Below, one piece after another: positions 1 through 7,637 of a DNA stretch of 64,000 nt. Origin of the DNA: an uncultured Eremococcus sp. (GTDB lineage Bacteria > Bacillota > Bacilli > Lactobacillales > Aerococcaceae). Location: assembly GCA_943914835.1 (NCBI GenBank), contig CALUDO010000001.1, positions 1 through 64,000 on the forward strand, given 5' to 3'. The position numbers and the translations under genes are program-made. Within the stretch, counting starts at the first letter, position 1, and each line of letters opens with the position of its first letter. Under the pieces are notes generated by a model that saw only the letters and a program-made list of their open reading frames with translations, searched no databases and had not been told where the DNA came from.

Positions 1-1
1 A

Positions 2-85
2 TCAGAAGAATCTGAAGAATCATCAGAAGAGTCTGAAGAATCATCAGAAGAATCTGAAGAATCATCAGAAGAATCTGAAGAATCA
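2..85 (+). repeat. Four in-frame 21-bp tandem repeats coding for SEESEES
   Basis: Four consecutive 21-bp units at 2-22, 23-43, 44-64 and 65-85 are identical except for one A-to-G change in the second unit. Each encodes Ser-Glu-Glu-Ser-Glu-Glu-Ser. The array is cut by the window edge, so the full copy number is unknown. Because the unit is a multiple of three, gain or loss of copies would change the length of the acidic linker without breaking the frame. Confidence 0.95.
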
Positions 86-559
86 GCTGGAGCTGCTGTT
101 GTTTCAGATGAATCGGCTGAATTACAAGATGGTACTTATACGGCTGTTTCTGATGTAGATGAACATGGTTGGTCACTTCAATTTACCATCGAAGTTAAAG
201 ATGGTAAGATTGAATCTTCTGACTTTGACTATGTCAATGAAGAAGGTGACTTGAAGTCTGAAGATGAAGAATATAATAAGAACATGGAAGCTAACGGTTC
301 TTCATTCGCAGATGCTAAGGAAGATTTAGACAATCAATTAGTTGACAAACAATCTGCTGAAGAAATTGATGTCGTTTCCGGAGCTACTAATTCAACAGAA
401 GTCTTCGAAAAAGCTGCCAAAGCTTTAATAGAAGCAGCTCAAGAAGGAAATACTGAAGAAATTAATATTGATGAATTAGAAGACGAATCTGCTTCAAGTG
501 ACGAATCAGAATCAGTATCTTCTGATGAATCAAGTGAAGAAGAAAGCTCAGCAGAATAA
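2..559 (+). CDS. FMN-binding extracellular electron transfer surface protein (PplA-like), 5' truncated
   Basis: An open frame enters from the left edge and ends at TAA 557-559; the start and any signal peptide or lipobox lie outside the window. In order it has a Ser/Glu repeat tract, a linker rich in Ala, an FMN_bind-type domain opening with DGTYTA, the flavinylation-type motif SGATNST, and a second Ser/Glu-rich C-terminal tail. In this family a Thr of that motif receives FMN from an ApbE-type transferase, and ApbE is the next gene. By analogy with Listeria PplA it would pass electrons outside the membrane to extracellular acceptors. No LPxTG is present at the C-terminus, so anchoring is probably N-terminal. 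The family is fairly certain; the physiological role is inferred from neighbours. Confidence 0.85.
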   Translation, partial: SEESEESSEESEESSEESEESSEESEESAGAAVVSDESAELQDGTYTAVSDVDEHGWSLQFTIEVKDGKIESSDFDYVNEEGDLKSEDEEYNKNMEANGSSFADAKEDLDNQLVDKQSAEEIDVVSGATNSTEVFEKAAKALIEAAQEGNTEEINIDELEDESASSDESESVSSDESSEEESSAE

Positions 560-600
560 TAGTCCTTCTTTAATTAAGACTAAAGTTAATTAGGTAAAGA

Positions 601-629
601 GGCTGGAACCTAGGTTCTGGCCTTTTTCT
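601..629 (+). terminator. Rho-independent terminator after the FMN-binding protein gene
   Basis: Arms 601-610 and 613-622 pair over 10 bp, with two G-U wobbles, around a 2-nt TA centre and are followed by TTTTTCTTT. It separates the surface protein gene from apbE, so apbE probably also has its own promoter or is reached by read-through. Confidence 0.85.
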
Positions 630-673
630 TTGTTATTAGTCTATCTGAAATAGACTGAGGATCGGAGAATAAA

Positions 674-1780
674 ATGACAAAAAAATATGTAAATCTTTCT
701 CTAATAATTACTTTATTTATTAGCGGTATCTTACCATTAGGTGTTCTAGCTGAAGGTGGTTCGACAGACGTAGATTCGGGGGCTAGCCTTAAGGTCGAAG
801 ATACACCGTCACTTGAAATAGTTAAAGACCCTTTGACCGAAACCCAGACCCTCCTCCATACGGCTGTTCAAATTTCTATTTACCATAAGGGTCAAGAGGA
901 TGCCATGAAAGAGGCCTTTACTTATATGCGTGATATGGAGAAATTATTTTCGACCAATCTCGAAGGGTCAGATGTTTATCGGATTAACCAAGCTGCGGGA
1001 AAAGAAGCCGTCAAGGTTCAACCAGAAACCTTTGAATTAATTAAGAAGGCCTTGGAAATTGGGCAATTGACGGATGGGGCCTTTGATATTACCATTGGGG
1101 CAGTGACCAATTTGTGGCAAATTGGATCTGAAAAGGCAAGAGTGCCTAGCCAAGAAGAAATCGATCAATCCCTACCTAAGATTGATTATCAAAAGGTGAC
1201 ATTGAATGAGGAAGACCAGACCGTAAAATTAGAAGATGAAGGTATGGTTCTGGAACTCGGCGGAATTTCCAAAGGATACATTGGTTCAGGTGTTCAGCGT
1301 ATTTTCCAGAAGCATGGTATTTCGACAGCAATCATTAATCTGGGTGGCAATGTTATCGTTATGGGAACCTCTCCTAGTAATGATCAGGGTTGGAATGTCG
1401 GTGTTCAAGATCCAGATAAGACTCGAGGAGCAGTGGTTGGGTCTAAAAGGGTAACAGACGGGGTGGTCATAACTTCTGGAATTTATGAACGTTACTTGGA
1501 AGAAAATGGTAAAACCTACCATCATATTCTAGACCCTAAGACAGGCTATCCATTAGAAAATGATATCTCAGGTGTCAGTGTTTTTACCAAGGAATCAGTG
1601 GATGGGGATGCTTATTCGACGTCACTCTTTCTCTTGGGTATTGATAAGGGCAAGGAATTTATCAATCAATTAGACGACGTAGAAGCTGTCTTTATTGATA
1701 AAGACCATGGAATTCATCTGACGGAGGGTCTTAAGGATAGTTTTGAAATAACGAATGGAGATTATCATCTTGCAGAATAA
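674..1780 (+). CDS. fmnB: ApbE-family FAD:protein FMN transferase (FmnB-like), exported
   Basis: The 368-residue protein starts with a classical signal peptide (about residues 1-26, ending VLA|EGG) and has no lipobox Cys. ApbE hallmarks are visible: GGISKGY near residue 195, NLGGNV, VITSG near 265, HHILDPKTGYP near 285, and the metal-site segment DGDAYST near 310. The enzyme moves FMN from FAD onto Thr of target proteins outside the membrane, and the protein encoded immediately upstream carries such a target motif. ATG 674 is preceded by CGGAG. Together with the upstream FMN-binding protein and downstream prenyltransferase it resembles part of the Listeria EET locus. The 3' end overlaps the next gene by 26 nt, indicating co-transcription. 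The family is certain and the partner assignment strongly inferred. Confidence 0.93.
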   Translation: MTKKYVNLSLIITLFISGILPLGVLAEGGSTDVDSGASLKVEDTPSLEIVKDPLTETQTLLHTAVQISIYHKGQEDAMKEAFTYMRDMEKLFSTNLEGSDVYRINQAAGKEAVKVQPETFELIKKALEIGQLTDGAFDITIGAVTNLWQIGSEKARVPSQEEIDQSLPKIDYQKVTLNEEDQTVKLEDEGMVLELGGISKGYIGSGVQRIFQKHGISTAIINLGGNVIVMGTSPSNDQGWNVGVQDPDKTRGAVVGSKRVTDGVVITSGIYERYLEENGKTYHHILDPKTGYPLENDISGVSVFTKESVDGDAYSTSLFLLGIDKGKEFINQLDDVEAVFIDKDHGIHLTEGLKDSFEITNGDYHLAE

Positions 1781-2735
1781 GCATCTTACCTTTGGTCAAT
1801 TTCTTGAGTTCGTAGAAATCCGAACCAAACTTGCCTCTATATTTCCTATGTTCATTGGTTTTGCTTGGACACACTATTATTATAAACACTTTGCTTGGTT
1901 ACCTAGTTTGATTTTCTTTCTAGGCGCTTTATGCTTCGATATGTGTGTTACCTCAATAAACAACTTAATGGACTACAAAAAAGCCTACGACCAGACCTAC
2001 CGTGACCGGGACAATGTTATCGGGCGTCACAAACTGAATGAGACTGAGATGACTCGAATCGTATGGATCTTATTAGGGTTTTCAATCTTGATTAACATCT
2101 TATTGGTCGCTTTGACTGATCCCATGCTTCTCTTTATAGGGATGGTATTTTACGGAATTGGAATTGCTTATACCTATGGTCCCTTTCCAATTTCAAGAAC
2201 ACCCTTAGGAGAAGTGGCTTCAGGCCTAACCATGGGCTTCGGTATCTTTTTTCTTGCTGTTTATGTCACGATGCACAATAACCTTCTTTCTTCCAAGTGG
2301 CCCGCGCATCACTTAATCGTTGATTTGAATTGGTATGGTATCTTGCAGATTTTGCTTATGTCTCTTCCCTTGATTTGTCTAATAGCTAATATCATGTTGG
2401 CCAATAATTTAAGAGACCTAGAACAAGATATCAGGAACCACCGTTATACCTTGGTATATTATTTAACTAGACCAGGTGGAATCATTCTTTACCAAATCTT
2501 GTCGTGTATTCCCTGGTTGGCCTGGTTAACTTACATCCTTTTAGGCATATTTCCTTGGCAGGCTGCCTTGGCCTTTTTAGGAATCTATCCTCATTTTAAG
2601 AGTGTGGGTCGCTTTAATAGGAAGATGAAGGTGGAGAATCAAGCTGCCACCGCCTTTATAGAAGCCTTGAAGTCCTTTACTTTATTTTCATCAATTTACT
2701 TGATTAGTCTAATTTTGATGATTATATTTGCTTAG
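1755..2735 (+). CDS. UbiA/MenA-family prenyltransferase (probable demethylmenaquinone synthesis for EET, DmkA-like)
   Basis: The 326-residue integral membrane protein has about eight hydrophobic segments. The two UbiA Asp-rich motifs are visible: NNLMDYKKAYD at about residues 71-81, and NNLRDLEQD followed by YTL near 216, the pattern of 1,4-dihydroxy-2-naphthoate prenyltransferases. It would attach a polyprenyl chain to naphthoate to make a quinone pool. No other men genes are in the window, and the position after apbE suggests a dedicated quinone for extracellular electron transfer. ATG 1755 lies inside apbE. TTG 1770, 9 nt after a GGAG, is an alternative start and would shorten the protein by five residues. 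The family is certain; the exact quinone is not readable. Confidence 0.85.
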   Translation: MEIIILQNKHLTFGQFLEFVEIRTKLASIFPMFIGFAWTHYYYKHFAWLPSLIFFLGALCFDMCVTSINNLMDYKKAYDQTYRDRDNVIGRHKLNETEMTRIVWILLGFSILINILLVALTDPMLLFIGMVFYGIGIAYTYGPFPISRTPLGEVASGLTMGFGIFFLAVYVTMHNNLLSSKWPAHHLIVDLNWYGILQILLMSLPLICLIANIMLANNLRDLEQDIRNHRYTLVYYLTRPGGIILYQILSCIPWLAWLTYILLGIFPWQAALAFLGIYPHFKSVGRFNRKMKVENQAATAFIEALKSFTLFSSIYLISLILMIIFA

Positions 2736-2776
2736 CTTTAAGTCTGCATTAAAGTTAGAATATTATGACTATAAGC

Positions 2777-2825
2777 AAAAAATCCACCCGGATCATCTGT
2801 ATAAGAGACTGGGTGGATTTTTTTA
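2777..2825. terminator. Bidirectional terminator between the convergent prenyltransferase and NusG-II genes
   Basis: The arms AAATCCACCC (2780-2789) and GGGTGGATTT (2811-2820) are flanked by A-runs on the left and T-runs on the right. The hairpin can therefore serve both the rightward gene ending at 2735 and the leftward gene ending at 2838. Confidence 0.88.
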
Positions 2826-2837
2826 AAACTGTTTAAT

Positions 2838-3254
2838 TTAGAGGGGGAGAACTAGGTCGTCATTTTCCTCAGTTTGGCCTTGAATTTCTAGGACAAGTCC
2901 ATGGGGTAAGCAAATAGCAGTTTGACCTGGGCGGTGAATCCAACCTGTCATAACACCAATTTGATCTGGACTATTGTCTTCTTGAATACGTGCGCGAAGG
3001 CCTTGGGTTTCAATGATATTGTATTGACCTTCATGGGGATGATAGATAGTAGTCTGTGAAGGAGCTCCATCTGATAAGGGGAGCTCATCTACGATTTCTC
3101 CATCAATTCGGACCAGAGCAACCAGTTGGGATGGATTTTCAATTTGTTTTGATAAAGCCGAACTTGAAACCAGGGCTGGGATAAAGGAAATGATGACCGC
3201 GAGGAGTACTATGATATAGTCGTAAGGTTTAAATGTTTTAAGTAAGTTTTTCAT
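2838..3254 (-). CDS. NusG domain II-containing membrane-anchored protein
   Basis: The protein is 138 residues from the chosen start at 3254, where the minus strand shows AGAGGA 8 nt before ATG; a longer in-frame extension to 3320 lacks such a site. One N-terminal membrane segment (about residues 13-33, DYIIVLLAVIISFIPALV) is followed by an extracytoplasmic beta-rich domain ending in GLVLEIQG, the pattern of the NusG_II family. These proteins are commonly encoded beside FMN-binding and quinone-linked electron transfer genes, which fits this location. The function is unknown; despite its name the family is not a transcription factor. Confidence 0.75.
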   Translation of the reverse strand: MKNLLKTFKPYDYIIVLLAVIISFIPALVSSSALSKQIENPSQLVALVRIDGEIVDELPLSDGAPSQTTIYHPHEGQYNIIETQGLRARIQEDNSPDQIGVMTGWIHRPGQTAICLPHGLVLEIQGQTEENDDLVLPL

Positions 3255-3397
3255 GGGGATATTCCTCTTTTTCGAAATTCTTCTATCATTGTATAAAAAA
3301 GTCGCATATTTATCTAGCATTTTCTATTATTCTTTGCTATTATAGACCATATGCGAATTAAGACATTCAATCTAGTAAGTGACAAAGGAGAATATAT

Positions 3398-4027
3398 ATG
3401 AAATTAGCAGCAGAATTAAGAACTGAAACAGGAACTAGTGCTTCACGTCGTGCCCGTCGTCAAGGTTTAATTCCAGTATCTATGTACGGTAAGGAAGGCG
3501 AAGCTAAGTCATTATTAATTAATGCCCGCGACTTTGAAGCTATTCTTCGTAAAGAAGGATCAAATGCGGTTTTCGACTTAGACTATGATGGACAAACTCA
3601 ACGGGTTTGGGTCAAAGACTATGAGAAAGCAGCTTTGAGCAATGATTTCTACAGTGTGGACCTAGAAGCAATTTCAGCTAACCAAAAACTAGAAGTTGAA
3701 ATTCCATTAGTCATTGTTAACGAAGAAACTGTCAAAGTGGGTATCGTTGAAACTGTTATGAATACTATTTTAGTGGAAGCACCGGCTTCAGATATTCCTC
3801 AAGCCATTGAATTTGACGTTACAGGTATGGAGATTGGGGACAGCAAGGCTGTATCTGACCTTGAAGTTCCTGCTAATGTAACGATCTTAGCTGAAGACGA
3901 TCAAACAGTAATCTCTGTTTCAGCTCCAACAGAAGAGCCTGAAGAAGATGAAGAAACTGAAGATGAAGTAACGGAACCTGAAGTAATTGGTGAAGACGCT
4001 GAAGAAGATGCTGAGGATGAAGAGTAA
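3398..4027 (+). CDS. rplY: 50S ribosomal protein L25 / general stress protein Ctc
   Basis: The 209-residue protein is of the long (TL5/CTC) form. An N-terminal 5S-rRNA-binding L25 domain (about 1-90, beginning LAAELRTETG and containing SRRARRQGLIPVSMYGK) is followed by a C-terminal beta-domain (about 95-175) and a very acidic tail from about 176 (EEPEEDEETEDEVTEPE). The start is ATG 3398 after AAAGGAG. It is a single gene with its own terminator. The long acidic tail is usual for Firmicutes Ctc proteins and may keep the protein soluble when it is not ribosome bound. Confidence 0.95.
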   Translation: MKLAAELRTETGTSASRRARRQGLIPVSMYGKEGEAKSLLINARDFEAILRKEGSNAVFDLDYDGQTQRVWVKDYEKAALSNDFYSVDLEAISANQKLEVEIPLVIVNEETVKVGIVETVMNTILVEAPASDIPQAIEFDVTGMEIGDSKAVSDLEVPANVTILAEDDQTVISVSAPTEEPEEDEETEDEVTEPEVIGEDAEEDAEDEE

Positions 4028-4045
4028 TTCTCTTCTATAAGAGTT

Positions 4046-4073
4046 AGCCTGAGAGTTTCTCAGGCTTTTTTAT
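4046..4073 (+). terminator. Terminator after rplY
   Basis: AGCCTGAGA (4046-4054) pairs perfectly with TCTCAGGCT (4058-4066) across a 3-nt loop and is followed by a T-rich run. Confidence 0.92.
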
Positions 4074-4147
4074 TTTGGGACTGGTCGCTGGATACTCTCA
4101 CTGATACAATGGAAGTAATACAAGGATATAGGATTGGAGGGGCGGCC

Positions 4148-5317
4148 ATGGAAGTTAGCCTAAAAGAAAAAATTAAGATAAAAGCTAAAGACTTAGGTAT
4201 CGATAAGATTGGCTTTACAACGGCTGATCCCTTTGACTACTTGGAGGAGTCTTTAAAAGAACAAAAGGCCAAGGGGCACACCAGCGGATTTGAGCATCCG
4301 GTTATTGAAGAACGACTTTACCCAGACAAGATTTTCAAAGAGCCCAAGTCAATCATTTCCATTGCACTAGCCTATCCTTCTGAATTGAAGGAACCATTGA
4401 AGTCTACTCGAGATAATCGTCGTGGTTTTTTTGCCAGGGCTTCTTGGGGAATCGACTACCATACTATCCTATCTCAGAAAATGGATGACCTAGTGGCCTA
4501 TATTAAGGAAGAGGCTGGGACGAGTCAGTTTAAGCCAATGGTGGATACCGGAGAATTGCCGGATGTAGCTGCGGCTCAGCGGGCTGGCCTAGGTTTTATA
4601 GGGAAAAATGGGCTTCTTATTACAGAGGAGTTCGGTTCCTGGGTATATTTAGGTGAAATTATTACAGACCTAGAATTTGAACCGGACCAACCTGTTCCTA
4701 ATGGATGTGGCGATTGCACCCGGTGTATCGACGCCTGCCCAACCAATGCCTTATTAGGAGATGGGCGAATGAATGCGCAACTCTGTCTATCCTATCAAAC
4801 CCAAACTAAGGGCTATATGCCGGAAGAGTTTCGCCGCCCCATGACCCATGTGATATACGGCTGTGATATTTGTCAGTATGTTTGCCCCTATAATCAAGGC
4901 AAGGATTTCCATAGACATCCGGAAATGGAGCCGGATCCTGAATTGGTCCAACCAGCCTTGAAACCCTTATTAACGATTTCTAATAAGGAATTTAAGGAGA
5001 GCTTCGGTCAAATGGCTGGCTCCTGGCGAGGAAAGAAGCCTTTGCAACGGAATGCGATTATTGCTTTAGCGAACATGCGAGACCAAACGGCGATTCCCCT
5101 GCTATTGCAATTACTTGAAGAAGATCCAAGACCCCTTATCCGTGGAACATCTGCTTGGGCTTTGGCTAAGATTCAACGTTTCCAAAATCCACTCATGGTG
5201 GAATGTATCCGCGACCAAGTAGCTAAGGAAGATGATCCTGAAACTATTGCTGAAATGACTCAAGCCATTGAGCGATTGGAAGCTAAACGACCTCCCAGGA
5301 CCTGGAAAGATTCCTAA
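4148..5317 (+). CDS. queG: Epoxyqueuosine reductase QueG
   Basis: The 389-residue protein starts at ATG 4148, 7 nt after GGAGG; an ATG at 4109 in the same frame lies inside a likely -10 (TGATACAAT, 4102-4110) and has no ribosome site. The cobalamin/B12-binding reductase core is followed by two ferredoxin-type cysteine clusters, CGDCTRCIDACP and CDICQYVCP, that hold two [4Fe-4S] clusters. A C-terminal HEAT-like repeat for tRNA anticodon-loop contact (about residues 290-370, with AIPLLLQLLEEDPRPLIRG) follows. It catalyses the last step of queuosine formation on tRNA. The neighbour trmL also modifies the tRNA wobble base. Confidence 0.95.
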   Translation: MEVSLKEKIKIKAKDLGIDKIGFTTADPFDYLEESLKEQKAKGHTSGFEHPVIEERLYPDKIFKEPKSIISIALAYPSELKEPLKSTRDNRRGFFARASWGIDYHTILSQKMDDLVAYIKEEAGTSQFKPMVDTGELPDVAAAQRAGLGFIGKNGLLITEEFGSWVYLGEIITDLEFEPDQPVPNGCGDCTRCIDACPTNALLGDGRMNAQLCLSYQTQTKGYMPEEFRRPMTHVIYGCDICQYVCPYNQGKDFHRHPEMEPDPELVQPALKPLLTISNKEFKESFGQMAGSWRGKKPLQRNAIIALANMRDQTAIPLLLQLLEEDPRPLIRGTSAWALAKIQRFQNPLMVECIRDQVAKEDDPETIAEMTQAIERLEAKRPPRTWKDS

Positions 5318-5358
5318 TCCAACTTGGTATTTGTATTTTTTTAGAAAGTTGAGATACT

Positions 5359-5886
5359 ATGAAGAACCATATTGCCTTATATCAACCCCTGATGCCTGCC
5401 AATACAGGTAATATATCTCGGACCTGCGCTGCCACTAATGCTACCTTGCATTTGATTCATCCCTTAGGATTCTCAACGGATGACCGGATGTTGAAACGGG
5501 CCGGTTTGGACTATTGGGATAAAGTTGAGATTATTGAACATGCAAGTTTTGAGGACTTTCTAACCTTTGTAGGGGGGCGGCCTATGTATCTTATCTCCAA
5601 GTTTGCTCCCAAAGTTTATAGTGAAGTGGACTTGGCTCATAAGGATAAAGAAGAGCAATTTTTCTTGTTTGGAAAAGAAACCACTGGCTTACCTATCGAA
5701 TTTATGCAAGCCCATAAGGAAGATTGCTTGCGGATCCCCATGAATGATGACCATGTTCGATCTTTGAATTTATCCAATACCGTCAATATCGTCCTCTTTG
5801 AAGCTTTACGACAGCAAGGATTTCAAGGCTTAGAAGATATTCATCATTACCGAGATACAGAAAAGGCTAAAGAGCTCAACTGGTAG
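5359..5886 (+). CDS. trmL: tRNA (cytidine(34)-2'-O)-methyltransferase TrmL
   Basis: The 175-residue SPOUT methyltransferase shows the N-terminal MPANTGNISRTCAAT, FGKETTGLP at about residues 109-117, and the knot-forming C-terminal segment IPMNDDHVRSLNLSNTVNI. It methylates the ribose of the wobble nucleotide of tRNA-Leu isoacceptors, using SAM. It follows queG by 41 bp, so the two wobble-modifying enzymes are probably co-transcribed. The ribosome site before ATG 5359 is weak (AGAAAG). Confidence 0.95.
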   Translation: MKNHIALYQPLMPANTGNISRTCAATNATLHLIHPLGFSTDDRMLKRAGLDYWDKVEIIEHASFEDFLTFVGGRPMYLISKFAPKVYSEVDLAHKDKEEQFFLFGKETTGLPIEFMQAHKEDCLRIPMNDDHVRSLNLSNTVNIVLFEALRQQGFQGLEDIHHYRDTEKAKELNW

Positions 5887-5896
5887 CTGATAAGAG

Positions 5897-5924
5897 TTGA
5901 CTTTTTTAAACCATAAATTATAAT
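5897..5924 (+). promoter_or_regulatory. sigma-A-type promoter of the serS T-box leader
   Basis: TTGACT (5897-5902) and TATAAT (5919-5924) are separated by 16 bp. The expected start, about 5931, lies about 45 nt before the base of T-box stem I. Confidence 0.75.
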
Positions 5925-5974
5925 TAATTTAATAAGTAAATGAGAAGTGACAAGTAATTAGGTGAAAAGAATAG

Positions 5975-6168
5975 AGACATAACGGTTGGTGGAAGTTATG
6001 CTTGAAGCCTAGTGAATCCCCACTTTAATCAGCCTATGAATCGTTAGAGTAAGTAGTGCCGGTGTCCCCCGTTATGGAATTGAGTGCAAGCAGTTCTTTC
6101 TTGCTTGAATTAGGGTGGTACCGCGAATGAGCCTTTCGTCCCAAGTTGGACGGAGGGCTCTTTGTTTT
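5975..6168 (+). promoter_or_regulatory. T-box riboswitch (tRNA-Ser sensing) upstream of serS
   Basis: The conserved T-box sequence AGGGTGGTACCGCG is at 6112-6125, followed by the terminator hairpin at 6129-6160. The base of stem I is readable as CATAACGG (5978-5985) pairing with CCGTTATG (6069-6076). The strand just 5' of that closing stem contains TCC at 6065-6067, a plausible serine (UCC) specifier. Uncharged tRNA-Ser would stabilise the antiterminator and allow serS transcription. The element is certain from motif and context; the specifier position is inferred. Confidence 0.93.
6129..6168 (+). terminator. Regulated terminator of the serS T-box
   Basis: The 13-nt arms 6129-6141 and 6148-6160 pair with a 6-nt loop and end in TTTGTTTT. 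The 5' arm lies next to the T-box sequence, as expected for the mutually exclusive antiterminator fold. Confidence 0.9.
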
Positions 6169-6193
6169 GATACACATTTAAGGAGGAATTGAA

Positions 6194-7492
6194 ATGTTAG
6201 ACCGTAAATTATTAAGAAATAAATTTGAGGATGTAGCGACAGAATTAGCTAAACGAGGGGTTCAAAGGGAGGTCTTAGAATCCTATCGAGAATTAGATCA
6301 AAAGCGGCGCGAATTGATTGTTAAAGTAGAAGCCGATAAGAAACAACGAAATTCTGCTTCTGGTGAAATTGCTCAATTGAAAAAATCCGGTCAGGATGCC
6401 AGTGATAAAATAAGAGAAATGCAAGACTTGGGCAAGCAAATTAAAGAAGAAGACCAAGCCCTTTTAGATATTCAAGCAGATTTAGAGGATATTGAGTTTG
6501 GCTTGCCAAACTTACCCCATGCAGATGTGCCCGTGGGCGAGGATGAAGATGACAATGTTGAGATTCGTCGATGGGGGGACCTACCCAGCTTTGATTTTGA
6601 ACCTTTAAATCACTGGGACTTGGCGGAGGGGCTCGACATTCTAGACTTTGATCGGGGAGCTAAGGTAGCCGGTGCCCGTTTTGTTTATTATAAAGGCCTG
6701 GGTGCCCGATTAGAACGCGCCATTTATAACTTTATGTTAGACACACATATTAATAATGGCTACCAAGAAATGATTACCCCTTACATTGTGAATGATAAGG
6801 CCATGTTTGGAACGGGTCAATTTCCTAAATTTAAAGAAGATGTTTTCCAATTGACGGATCACCGTGGTTTTACCTTGATTCCAACAGCCGAAGTGCCCCT
6901 AACCAACTTTTATGCCGATGAAATTTTGGAACTAGACCAGTTACCTAGCAAATTTGTGGCTTTATCACCTGCTTTTCGGTCTGAAGCTGGATCAGCTGGT
7001 AGGGATACACGGGGCTTAATTCGAATGCACCAGTTCAATAAGGTCGAGCTGGTTAAGTTTGCCCGTCCTGAACAGTCCTATCAAGAGCTAGAGAATATGA
7101 CACAGGATGCTGAGGGAATTCTTCAAGCCCTAGAAATTCCTTACCGGACGATTGTCTTATGTACGGGAGACATGGGATTCTCTGCAGCCAAGACTTATGA
7201 TATTGAAGCTTGGATTCCTGGCCAAGACACCTACCGAGAAATTTCATCTTGTTCAAATACCGAAGCCTTCCAAGCCCACCGGGCCATGATTCGGTATCGG
7301 AATGAAGAAGGCAAGGTAGATTATGTTCATACTCTGAATGGATCTGGCCTAGCCGTTGGTCGGACCTTGGTGGCAGTTCTCGAAAATTATCAACAAGCAG
7401 ACGGGTCTGTTAAAATTCCTGATAAACTAGTGCCGTATATGGGTGGAGTCACAGAAATTACTAAAGAGAATGCTAAGGGAATTAATTTATAA
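6194..7492 (+). CDS. serS: Seryl-tRNA synthetase
   Basis: The 432-residue class II synthetase has the N-terminal antiparallel coiled-coil tRNA-binding arm (about residues 28-105). Motif 2 (FRSEAGSAGRDTRGLIRMHQ, about 262-281) and motif 3 (NGSGLAVGRTLVAVLEN) are intact. ATG 6194 follows AAGGAGG with good spacing. It charges tRNA-Ser and is controlled by the preceding T-box. Normal length for the family. Confidence 0.98.
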   Translation: MLDRKLLRNKFEDVATELAKRGVQREVLESYRELDQKRRELIVKVEADKKQRNSASGEIAQLKKSGQDASDKIREMQDLGKQIKEEDQALLDIQADLEDIEFGLPNLPHADVPVGEDEDDNVEIRRWGDLPSFDFEPLNHWDLAEGLDILDFDRGAKVAGARFVYYKGLGARLERAIYNFMLDTHINNGYQEMITPYIVNDKAMFGTGQFPKFKEDVFQLTDHRGFTLIPTAEVPLTNFYADEILELDQLPSKFVALSPAFRSEAGSAGRDTRGLIRMHQFNKVELVKFARPEQSYQELENMTQDAEGILQALEIPYRTIVLCTGDMGFSAAKTYDIEAWIPGQDTYREISSCSNTEAFQAHRAMIRYRNEEGKVDYVHTLNGSGLAVGRTLVAVLENYQQADGSVKIPDKLVPYMGGVTEITKENAKGINL

Positions 7493-7517
7493 ATTTTCTA
7501 ATAAACTTGTGCTAAAG

Positions 7518-7547
7518 GATCTAGCAGAAATGCTAGGTCTTTTTTTA
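7518..7547 (+). terminator. Terminator after serS
   Basis: GATCTAGCA (7518-7526) pairs with TGCTAGGTC (7531-7539) around GAAA and is followed by seven T residues. Confidence 0.9.
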
Positions 7548-7549
7548 AT

Positions 7550-7578
7550 TTGCAATGAAAACTATTTTTTGATAAAGT
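7550..7578 (+). promoter_or_regulatory. Candidate opuA promoter
   Basis: TTGCAA (7550-7555) and TAAAGT (7573-7578) are separated by 17 bp, in the gap between the serS terminator and the transporter operon. Both boxes deviate from consensus, which would suit a promoter that needs osmotic activation. Confidence 0.5.
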
Positions 7579-7637
7579 ATATCTCGTTGTGCTTTTTTAG
7601 GAATAAAAATAATGATAGAAGAGGTGTTCGAATATAT

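Noticed and set aside
7443..7637. In-frame N-terminal extension of opuAA back into serS
   Set aside because: No ribosome site, contains the serS terminator and promoter-like sequence, and the OpuAA N-terminus fits ATG 7638.
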